Shown here: positions 44,652 through 51,943 of the stretch, in pieces
How positions within the stretch are numbered: the stretch's first letter is position 1
Layout: every line of letters starts with the position of its first letter
From: Lachnospiraceae bacterium oral taxon 096
GTDB lineage: Bacteria; Bacillota; Clostridia; Lachnospirales; Lachnospiraceae
Length of the DNA stretch: 64,000 nucleotides
Direction: 5' to 3'
Assembly: GCA_018141845.1 (NCBI GenBank)
Contig: CP073340.1
Location: 1,079,001 to 1,143,000 of the forward strand
Program-made: the position numbers and the translations under genes
Notes under the pieces: model-generated
Told to the model about the DNA's origin: nothing
What the model saw: the letters and a program-made list of their open reading frames with translations, nothing else
Databases searched by the model: none

Positions 44652-46445
44652 TTACATTTTCAAGACATCGTTATGATAATGGAAATAATCCTTGGCATAG
44701 CGATACATCACCAGTGTGTAGTCACTAAAATTTTCTCCTTGATGGGACTTATAAATAGCCCAAAGTGTCCATAAAAATCCGCCAAGGGCCATATAGGCAT
44801 AGAGTGTGGCATATTCCTCACGATTTGGCTCTCGCTCGAGGTAGACACGAAGAAGTTCATCGGATTGTTTTCTATTAAAATAGGAATAAATACAACACAT
44901 CGCAATGTCAATGAGTGGGTCAGCTTGACCAGCATATTCCCAGTCAATGAGCTTGACTTCTTCGATATCACCTTTCTTTACAAAGAGAAAATTGTCACAA
45001 ACACTGTCAACATGACTGAGCACCGATGGTCTTGGGCTGTTGGAAATATCCTGAATAAGTTGCATCATATTCTTTTTAATTTTTTTGTAATCTTCAAATG
45101 GAATTTCTTGACCATAGCTTGTGCAAAGATTTTCATAAAATAAAATTCTTTCCTCAATATCAAAGGAATGATTGGATTGCAATTTTGCACGGTGTAATTT
45201 GCGAAGGAGTGCCATAGCCTTTTTTTGATCTTCAATGTCGGAAAAGTTTGCTGTTCTTGATTGTTCGTAGTAAACAGAAATCTTATATCCTGTGACTTCA
45301 TTGAAGTAGACAATTTCTTCTGTAATCTGCAGTGGTGCTACGGTGGCATAGTTGTTGTGCTCGGCTCTTCGGTCGATGAGCATATCGGTTCCAGGCCCAG
45401 GAATGCGACAGATGTAGCGTTTGTCTTTCACTCGAAATAAAAATGATTGATTGGTCATACCTGCTTTGAGACAGCAAATATCGGTGATTTCTGATTGTGA
45501 AACATGAAAAACTTTGCTAATGAGATTCATGGCCATATTGTCAGAGTGATCCTGATAAAATGGATCAAAGGCGCGCAATTCTTCCAAGCTTTCAAACTCG
45601 TAGACTTGATCTTTTGGCTGGCGATTGATATAGATTTCTGGTTTTCCCGTCTTTACCCAGTCTAAAAGCGTGTGCTCCCAGTAGTGCTCCTTTGTCGATG
45701 GGCGGGCATAGTCGGCACCAAGTTTTGGCAAAAATTGGGCGAGAAACTCTTTTGTAAAATATACAGGGCCATACATGGCATAGCTGTCACTTCCACCAAT
45801 TTGAATATCACAAATTCTTCCTTTCTTTGTGGTCGATAGACACCATTCTTCGGTAGTTCCTTCCATGTAAGAGGCAGAGTACCAGCTAGTCGGTTCATAG
45901 GTGTGATACATATTTTCTCTCATCCAGTTGTCACAGGAGAGGATATAGACATTTTTTCCCTCAATGGCCGAGCGAGCATTCCAAAGTGTAGCCAAGGTAT
46001 TTTTTGTGGCATATTCAGGATTGTAAAGAAGTTTTACACCATAGGCATCGATAAGATATTCAAATTTTTCCTTTAGATAGCCAACAGCGATGGTGATATC
46101 GGTGATGCCCACGGCGTGGAGTTGTTGAATTTGTCGCTCAATCATTCGCTCACCAAAGACTTTTAAAAGACCCTTTGGTGTTTCATAGGTTAGGGGGACA
46201 AAGCGAGAACCAAATCCAGCAGCAAGAAAAAGGGCAGCATCCACACGGTAATTTTCTAAGAAGTCGAGTCCCTTTTGGGTGAGGGGATAGCCATAATCTT
46301 CTTTTGTAATATAGCCAAGGTCAAGGGCCTTAGCCATAGTAGTGTTAATTGTGCCCAGGGAAAGAGAAAGTTTTTTCGCAAGATCTCTTTGGGATTGTGC
46401 AGGTTGTTCGTAAAGATTACGACAAATTAATACTAAGCGTTGCAT
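44652..46445 (-). CDS. Fused winged-helix - phosphocholine cytidylyltransferase - choline kinase
   Basis: 597-residue protein with three parts. Residues 1-67 are a winged helix-turn-helix (SQRDLAKKLSLSLGTINTTM). Residues about 70-300 are a LicC-like nucleotidyltransferase with FLAAGFGSRFVPLTYETPKG (72-91) and LSCDNW. Residues about 320-590 are a LicA-like choline kinase with LSHVDSVCDNFLF and LIDWEYAGQADPLID. Together the enzyme halves would convert choline to phosphocholine and then CDP-choline for decoration of surface glycan. GGAGGAATTTT precedes the ATG. Neither a licD transferase nor a licB choline transporter is in the window. It is next to three proteins bearing choline-binding-type repeats. 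Confidence 0.88.
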   Translation of the reverse strand: MQRLVLICRNLYEQPAQSQRDLAKKLSLSLGTINTTMAKALDLGYITKEDYGYPLTQKGLDFLENYRVDAALFLAAGFGSRFVPLTYETPKGLLKVFGERMIERQIQQLHAVGITDITIAVGYLKEKFEYLIDAYGVKLLYNPEYATKNTLATLWNARSAIEGKNVYILSCDNWMRENMYHTYEPTSWYSASYMEGTTEEWCLSTTKKGRICDIQIGGSDSYAMYGPVYFTKEFLAQFLPKLGADYARPSTKEHYWEHTLLDWVKTGKPEIYINRQPKDQVYEFESLEELRAFDPFYQDHSDNMAMNLISKVFHVSQSEITDICCLKAGMTNQSFLFRVKDKRYICRIPGPGTDMLIDRRAEHNNYATVAPLQITEEIVYFNEVTGYKISVYYEQSRTANFSDIEDQKKAMALLRKLHRAKLQSNHSFDIEERILFYENLCTSYGQEIPFEDYKKIKKNMMQLIQDISNSPRPSVLSHVDSVCDNFLFVKKGDIEEVKLIDWEYAGQADPLIDIAMCCIYSYFNRKQSDELLRVYLEREPNREEYATLYAYMALGGFLWTLWAIYKSHQGENFSDYTLVMYRYAKDYFHYHNDVLKM

Positions 46446-46755
46446 AAAATTCCTCCATTAAAAAAATGATGATTATATGTTTATTTTAAAACTTTTAAAA
46501 AGTAGTTTTGAACATTATATCACAAAAAAACTTTATTTTACAGTGATAAAGTAAAAGTTTTGTAAGAAAATGTCTATAGAAAAGATATAGAATTTTGGTA
46601 AAAAATAGTTTATACTAGGCACAAGTTCGAGGGAAAGAAGAAGGAGATTGTAAAATTTGGTTGATAAATCTACTTTTTAGTAGTATGATACCCTTGAACG
46701 CAATTAGGGTTTAACTAAAGCGGATTTCAAAATTTAAAAGGAGAGTGCATTTATT
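46446..46755. other. Divergent regulatory region between the choline enzyme and a surface-protein gene
   Basis: No gene is seen in this 310-base gap. It holds a 7 bp inverted repeat ACTTTAT-N9-ATAAAGT (46530-46552), a minus-strand extended -10 TGATATAAT just beside it and another minus-strand TATAAT nearer the kinase start, and a plus-strand TATACT at 46611-46616 that may start a roughly 135-base leader for the next gene. The leader has a small hairpin CTACT-TTTT-AGTAG. Assignments are tentative. Confidence 0.5.
46530..46552. promoter_or_regulatory. Candidate operator, inverted repeat ACTTTAT-N9-ATAAAGT
   Basis: A perfect 7 bp inverted repeat with 9-base spacer, overlapping a minus-strand -10 element upstream of the wHTH-LicC-LicA gene. 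The size suits a dimeric winged-helix protein. Binding by the fusion's own wHTH domain is a guess. Confidence 0.4.
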
Positions 46756-48381
46756 ATGAGAAAGCAGACTAAAATCGCTGCAGTAGTTTCAGCAGCAGCA
46801 CTTCTTGCACTTGGTGCATCTATGACTTCTTTCGCTGCCACAGGTTGGCAAGAGGAGAACGGAACATGGGTTTACTATGACAGAAGTGGAAATCAGGTAA
46901 CAAATACATGGGCAAAATCAGGAGATAACTGGTTCTACCTCAATGATAACGGCGAGATGGCTGTAGACACATTGATCGAGGATGACAATGATCGTTACTA
47001 TGTAGATGCTAACGGTGCTATGGTTACTAACCAGTGGGTTGCTCTTGACAATCAGGATGCAGGTGATGATGCTAACCAGCCAAACGCTTGGTGGTATTAT
47101 TTCGGATCAAACGGTAAGGCATATAAGACAACTTCAACAGGAAGAGTATCTCTTAAGACAATCAATGGTAAGAAGTATACATTCAATGAAGATGGTCAGA
47201 TGCTCTACGGTTGGGTAAACGACAACGGTGAGATGGTTAACTCAACAGATGAGGCTTCAGAGTTCCAGGATGGTCAGTATTACTTCGGTGATGAGACAGA
47301 CGGAGCTATGGCTACAGGTTGGAGAGAGATCTCAATCTATGATGACAACTCTGTAGATGAGCAGCCAGGAGATGGTTTCTGGGATGAGAACCAGACAAGA
47401 TGGTTCTACTTCAAGTCCTCAGGTAAGAAGACTACAGACGAGAAGGGCAAGACAATCAATGGCAAGAAGTATGGCTTTGATCAGTATGGTCGTATGTTAG
47501 CTGATTGGCATACATTTGCTACAACTTCAGACGCTACTGTTGCTAATGGCGGTTTACAGGGTAATAAGACATACTCTGAGACATTTAAGTACTTCTCAAC
47601 ACCAGAGGATGGTGCTAGAAAGACTAAGGGATGGTTCAAGGTTGTTCCAGGTTACTTCTTAAATAAGTCAGACTATGATGATGGTTCAAACTCATGGTTC
47701 TATGCAGATGGCGACGGAAACATCGTAGCAAATGAGATTAAGACAATCAATGGCAAGAAGTATGCATTTGATGAGTATGGTCAGATGGTAACAGGTCTTC
47801 ACTTCTTCCAGATGAGCGGAACAAAGGACATCGTTTCAATCCTTGACAAAAAGGACTACGATACAAATGACGAGTACGACAAGTTCTACAATAATCATGC
47901 AGCAGATATTGCTAATGGTACAATCGCAGCTTACTACTTCGGTAACAGCGATGACGGATCTATGAAGACAGGTGCTCAGAATGTTGATCTTGATGGCGAG
48001 TCATACAAGTTCCAGTTCAAGACATCTTCATCTACAAAGGGTCAGGGTACAGTTGGTGTAGACAACCACAAGTTGTACATAGCTGGTAAGCTTGCAAAGG
48101 CTTCAAATGATGATAAGGTAACAATCTTCCAGTACAAGACTGATGGTACAATCATACCTTGGGATACAGCAGACTTCATCAGACACTTCGGAGCAATTGA
48201 TACTGCTCACACAAATGACAACCACACAACATATGCAATCACAACAACAGCTGCTGATGGCGACTTCTACGCAATCAACACAACTGGTGGTATGATTAAG
48301 AGTGGTTCTAAGAAGGATGGAGACGACTACAAGATCCATACATCAAACTACAAGGTTGATTCAATCGAGATTGACAACTAA
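46756..48381 (+). CDS. Abundant secreted protein with divergent cell-wall-binding repeats
   Basis: 541 residues, signal peptide about 1-27 (SMTSFAATG). It starts with choline-binding-like repeats (GWQEENGTWVYYDRSGNQ, DNWFYLNDNGEM) and continues with longer modules each holding KTINGKKYxFxxxGxM. The last 120 residues lack the repeat. Codon use differs from all neighbours: AAG almost exclusively for Lys, TAC, TTC, ATC and GGT preferred, and higher GC, the pattern of very highly expressed genes. AAAGGAGAG precedes the ATG at about 11 bases. A structural surface-layer role is plausible but not shown. A terminator follows. Confidence 0.85.
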   Translation: MRKQTKIAAVVSAAALLALGASMTSFAATGWQEENGTWVYYDRSGNQVTNTWAKSGDNWFYLNDNGEMAVDTLIEDDNDRYYVDANGAMVTNQWVALDNQDAGDDANQPNAWWYYFGSNGKAYKTTSTGRVSLKTINGKKYTFNEDGQMLYGWVNDNGEMVNSTDEASEFQDGQYYFGDETDGAMATGWREISIYDDNSVDEQPGDGFWDENQTRWFYFKSSGKKTTDEKGKTINGKKYGFDQYGRMLADWHTFATTSDATVANGGLQGNKTYSETFKYFSTPEDGARKTKGWFKVVPGYFLNKSDYDDGSNSWFYADGDGNIVANEIKTINGKKYAFDEYGQMVTGLHFFQMSGTKDIVSILDKKDYDTNDEYDKFYNNHAADIANGTIAAYYFGNSDDGSMKTGAQNVDLDGESYKFQFKTSSSTKGQGTVGVDNHKLYIAGKLAKASNDDKVTIFQYKTDGTIIPWDTADFIRHFGAIDTAHTNDNHTTYAITTTAADGDFYAINTTGGMIKSGSKKDGDDYKIHTSNYKVDSIEIDN

Positions 48382-48415
48382 TATATAGATTAGAGAGATA
48401 AATTCTAATTGCGGG

Positions 48416-48442
48416 CAGGAGGGCGTGAGCTCTCCTGTTTTT
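48416..48442 (+). terminator. Terminator of the abundant surface-protein gene
   Basis: CAGGAGGGC and GCTCTCCTG (one G-T pair), loop GTGA, then five T residues. Confidence 0.85.
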
Positions 48443-48461
48443 GCATAGGAAGGAGATAGAA

Positions 48462-48632
48462 ATGGGAAATGTGCTGAGAATTGTTGTGCTGGTTGCCTTG
48501 GCAGGGGTGGCCTGTTTGATTTATGCAAAGCATGCCTATAGCAATAAGGATGAGGATATGAAGCCGATGAGTGAGAGAGAGGCGTTTGAAAAATTAAAGG
48601 ATAAAGTAAAGGACGAGAAAAAGGATAAATAG
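48462..48632 (+). CDS. Small single-pass membrane protein
   Basis: 56 residues: one hydrophobic segment (about 5-24, VLRIVVLVALAGVACLIYA) followed by a highly charged Lys/Glu/Asp tail. ATG 48462 has AGGAAGGAG six bases upstream; the ORF start at 48441 lies in the terminator. Its stop touches the start of degV. I do not recognise a family. A good ribosome-binding site and position argue that it is real. Confidence 0.65.
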   Translation: MGNVLRIVVLVALAGVACLIYAKHAYSNKDEDMKPMSEREAFEKLKDKVKDEKKDK

Positions 48633-49490
48633 ATGAAAATAGCAGTAGTGACAGATAGTAACTGCGGACTTGTTCCAGCACAGGGGGAGAAATATGGCGT
48701 TTATATTTTGCCAATGCCATTTCAGATTGGAGAAAAGGAGTATTTAGAGGGAGTGAGCTTAGAGCGAGCAACTTTCTTTGAAAAACAAAAGGGAGGAGAA
48801 AATATTACGACCTCTCAGCCATCTCTGTCGATGTTAATGGAACTATGGGATAAGCTATTAGCGGAGTACGAGGCGATTATTCACATTCCAATGTCTTCGA
48901 GTCTTTCTTCCGCTTGCCAAAATGCAATTGCTCTAGCAAGGGATGAAAATTATGTAGGGAAGGTCTTTGTAGTTGACAATCATCGAATTTCCTATTCCCA
49001 GTGGGCATCCGCATTAGATGCAAAGAAATTAATTGAGAGGGGAGTTTCACCACAAGAAATCGTTCGGATTTTGGAAAAGGAAAGTCTAGAGGCAACAATT
49101 TACTTGACTGTGGATACATTGAAGTATCTTAAAAAGGGTGGGCGAATCACTGCGGCGGCAGCAGCGATTGGCACGCTCTTAAGAATTAAACCTGTGTTGA
49201 CTATACAGGGGGCAAAGATTGATTCTTTTAGTAAAGTGCGCACAATGCGACAGGCCAAGGAAGTTATGTTTGAAGCAGTGCAAAAAGATGTGCAAAGTCG
49301 ATGGGTGTCAGAAAAAGAGGTGGATTGGTTTGTGGCACACAGCGATTGTCTTGAACTTGCACAGGAATTTTCAGAAGAAGTCAGTGAAAAGTTAGGGAAA
49401 AAGAAGGTGATTGTATTTGATCTTGCACTTTCTGTTGCCACTCATGTTGGACCTGGAACTCTTGTGCTCGGAGCAGTAAAGAGAATATAA
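48633..49490 (+). CDS. DegV-family fatty-acid-binding protein
   Basis: 285-residue member of the DegV family; characterised members (FakB) present a fatty acid to the kinase FakA. The N-terminus IAVVTDSNCGLVPAQGEKY and the TSQPS segment, together with KKGGRITAAAAAIGTLLRIKPVL in the middle (shown as one continuous family motif of which the core is GGRITAAAAAIG) and the HVGPGTLVLG end, are diagnostic. The ATG follows the previous TAG directly, with only a weak AAGGAT site, suggesting coupling. No fakA gene is in the window. Confidence 0.9.
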   Translation: MKIAVVTDSNCGLVPAQGEKYGVYILPMPFQIGEKEYLEGVSLERATFFEKQKGGENITTSQPSLSMLMELWDKLLAEYEAIIHIPMSSSLSSACQNAIALARDENYVGKVFVVDNHRISYSQWASALDAKKLIERGVSPQEIVRILEKESLEATIYLTVDTLKYLKKGGRITAAAAAIGTLLRIKPVLTIQGAKIDSFSKVRTMRQAKEVMFEAVQKDVQSRWVSEKEVDWFVAHSDCLELAQEFSEEVSEKLGKKKVIVFDLALSVATHVGPGTLVLGAVKRI

Positions 49491-49512
49491 CAGAAGATGG
49501 CAGGGTGAAACA

Positions 49513-51006
49513 ATGGAAAAAAAGAGGGGATTTTCTCTGCCAGCGATTCATTTTCGACCATTATTGATTATCATTCTAGTGGTGATGAGTTTTGTACCTG
49601 GAGTGATTTATGGTCGTGTGCTATTGGGAAGCTTTGGAAAGGCAGAGATTGAGGAAAGAAAAATTTCATTACAAAGTCAGGCATTGATTTTGTCAAATAA
49701 TTTAATGCGTTCGGCCTATTTCGCTTCTGGGGAGGAAAACGAGGGGCTTGATCGCTCCATTGATAATTTTGCAGATATCTACAATGGTCGAATTGTCATT
49801 GTGAATAAGGATTTTCGCATTGTCAAGGATACCTTTAATATTGCAGAGGGCAAGATTAATGTTGCTGAGGAAGTGTTGCGCTGTTTTCGAGGAGAAAATA
49901 CAAGTAAATATATCGAAGGAAAGAATTACATCATACAGACAACCCCAATTTATGCGGGACCAGATAACAAGGATATTGAAGGGGTTATCTTAGTGACCTC
50001 TTCGACAGAGGGAGAATTTAATATTTTAAACAATACGAGCGAACAAATGTTGATGTTAGAAATTACAATATTTGCAGCAGTATTTGGTCTTAGTATTATT
50101 ATTGCGGCGATGTTGACTCGACCATTTAAAAATTTAAGGGAAGATTTACAAAAAATTTCTGAGGGAGATATGGATCAGGAATTGCATATCAACCAATATA
50201 CAGTGACAAGGGATATTTCTGATACTATCAATGCGACTTATGCTAAACTTCGGGCATTGGATCAATCGAGAGATGAATTTGTGGCCAATGTCTCTCACGA
50301 GCTAAAGACACCGATTACCTCCATTCGAGTTTTAGCTGATTCCATCAACAGCATGGAAGAGGCACCTGTGGAGTTGTATCAGGAATTTATGAAGGATATT
50401 TCAGACGAAATTGATCGAGAGGCAAAGATTATTGATGATCTTTTGTCTTTAGTCAAGCTTGATAAGGCCGCAGATACGCTGAATACAGAGCAGGTGGATA
50501 TTAACGCATTGCTCGAACAAATTTTAAAGAGGATTAAACCGATTGCTCTAAAGAGAAATATTGAGGTTACATTAGAATCGATTCGGGATGTGGTGGCTGA
50601 AGTCGATGAAACAAAGTTATCCTTGGCACTCAATAACTTAGTAGAAAATGCAGTAAAATATAACAATGAAAAGGGTTGGGTCAAAGTTGTATTGGATGCA
50701 GACCATAAGTTTTTCTATGTCAAGGTGAGTGATTCAGGTGTGGGCATTCCGGAGGAATTTCAGGATATGGTCTTTGAACGCTTTTATCGAGTGGACAAAG
50801 CGAGATCGAGGGAGACTGGAGGAACAGGACTGGGTCTTGCCATTACAAAGAATATTATTTTGCGTCACAAAGGCATTATTAAAGTGACCAGCAAAGAGGG
50901 AGAGGGCAGTACTTTTTCTATTCGTATCCCTCTAAAGTATATTAAAGAAGAAAAGCCAAATGTGATGGGCAAACAGAGGGGAGAAAAGAATGAAAAAAAG
51001 AAGTAA
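49513..51006 (+). CDS. Membrane sensor histidine kinase
   Basis: 497 residues: transmembrane helices about 18-38 and 178-200 flank an extracellular sensor domain of about 140 residues; a HAMP domain follows (about 200-255), then the dimerisation domain with VSHELKTPIT (phosphoacceptor His 262) and the ATPase domain with NNLVENAVKY, DSGVGIP, and GGTGLGLAI. It is a complete kinase but no response regulator gene is adjacent. Its end overlaps the GerMN lipoprotein gene by 17 bases, so the two are expressed together. The signal is unknown. Confidence 0.92.
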   Translation: MEKKRGFSLPAIHFRPLLIIILVVMSFVPGVIYGRVLLGSFGKAEIEERKISLQSQALILSNNLMRSAYFASGEENEGLDRSIDNFADIYNGRIVIVNKDFRIVKDTFNIAEGKINVAEEVLRCFRGENTSKYIEGKNYIIQTTPIYAGPDNKDIEGVILVTSSTEGEFNILNNTSEQMLMLEITIFAAVFGLSIIIAAMLTRPFKNLREDLQKISEGDMDQELHINQYTVTRDISDTINATYAKLRALDQSRDEFVANVSHELKTPITSIRVLADSINSMEEAPVELYQEFMKDISDEIDREAKIIDDLLSLVKLDKAADTLNTEQVDINALLEQILKRIKPIALKRNIEVTLESIRDVVAEVDETKLSLALNNLVENAVKYNNEKGWVKVVLDADHKFFYVKVSDSGVGIPEEFQDMVFERFYRVDKARSRETGGTGLGLAITKNIILRHKGIIKVTSKEGEGSTFSIRIPLKYIKEEKPNVMGKQRGEKNEKKK

Positions 51007-51913
51007 ATGGATATTTTATGTGCTTTTTATTCTCTTTTTTGTCTTTATTGGCTGTGCGAAGAAGGAAAAAGTAAAAAACGAATTGCCAAATGATGAATTC
51101 CGAATTTATTATCTCAATTCTTCGCAGACAGCACTCACTTCTATTGTATACAAACCTGAGGCGACAAAAAAAGAAGATTTAGTAGAAGAATCTCTGACAC
51201 AACTATTGAATGTGCCAGAGGGCCAACAGGACTTGGCGAGCGTCCTTCCACAAAAGGAAATTTATCAAAGGTATAAGCTAGATGGAAAGACATTAACTTT
51301 ATACTTTAGTGATGAGTATGCCAAAATGGATAAGACTAGGGAGATTTTATGTCGTGCAGGGCTAGCGAAGACGCTGACACAGATAGATGGAATTCAATTT
51401 ATTAGCATCTATGTGGGAGATCAACAAATTACAGCAAAAAATGATGTGACTACTTTTTCAGGAGATGATTTTTTAGATAGTGTTTCTAATGTCAATTCCT
51501 ATGAAAGGGCAAAGTTAAAACTCTATTTTTCTGATGAAAAGGGCGAAAAATTGGTGGAAGAAACGCATGAAGTGTTTTATAATATTAATACACCAATGGA
51601 AAAGGTAGTGATCAATGAATTGATGCATGGTCCAACCAATGCAAAGAATAAAAAGACCATTGCCGCAGACACAAAATTGATTAATACTTCCATCAATGAT
51701 GGAATTTGTTATGTCAACTTTGACACAAATTTCTTGACAGCCATCCCAAATCAAAAAGATTATGTCACAATTTATTCCATTGTCAATTCGCTCTCTGAGA
51801 TATCGGGAGTTTCAAAGGTACAGATTTCAGTGAATGGTTCACAAAATTATAAATATCAAGATGATATTGACTTGAGTACCCTATTTGAGCGAAATATGGA
51901 ATATATCAATTAA
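50990..51913 (+). CDS. GerMN-domain lipoprotein
   Basis: 307-residue lipoprotein: signal with FFVFIGC, lipidated Cys about 22, then two GerMN domains (about 38-150, with YYLNSSQTALTS and TLYFSDEYAKM; and about 170-285, with KLYFSDEKGEKL, MHGPTNAKNKKTI and CYVNFDTNF). GerMN domains occur in the germination/sporulation protein GerM and in the LpqB lipoprotein that assists a sensor kinase in actinobacteria. GGGGAG precedes the ATG, inside the kinase gene. The kinase-lipoprotein pairing resembles the MtrB-LpqB arrangement. Confidence 0.87.
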   Translation: MKKRSKWIFYVLFILFFVFIGCAKKEKVKNELPNDEFRIYYLNSSQTALTSIVYKPEATKKEDLVEESLTQLLNVPEGQQDLASVLPQKEIYQRYKLDGKTLTLYFSDEYAKMDKTREILCRAGLAKTLTQIDGIQFISIYVGDQQITAKNDVTTFSGDDFLDSVSNVNSYERAKLKLYFSDEKGEKLVEETHEVFYNINTPMEKVVINELMHGPTNAKNKKTIAADTKLINTSINDGICYVNFDTNFLTAIPNQKDYVTIYSIVNSLSEISGVSKVQISVNGSQNYKYQDDIDLSTLFERNMEYIN

Positions 51914-51943
51914 CCCAACATATATAGATATATAGAGGAACAA

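Noticed and set aside
41634..48381. Glucan-binding rather than choline-binding function of the wall repeats
   Set aside because: Glucan-binding repeats look similar, but no glucansucrase is present and a choline kinase/cytidylyltransferase is adjacent, so choline is favoured though not proven.
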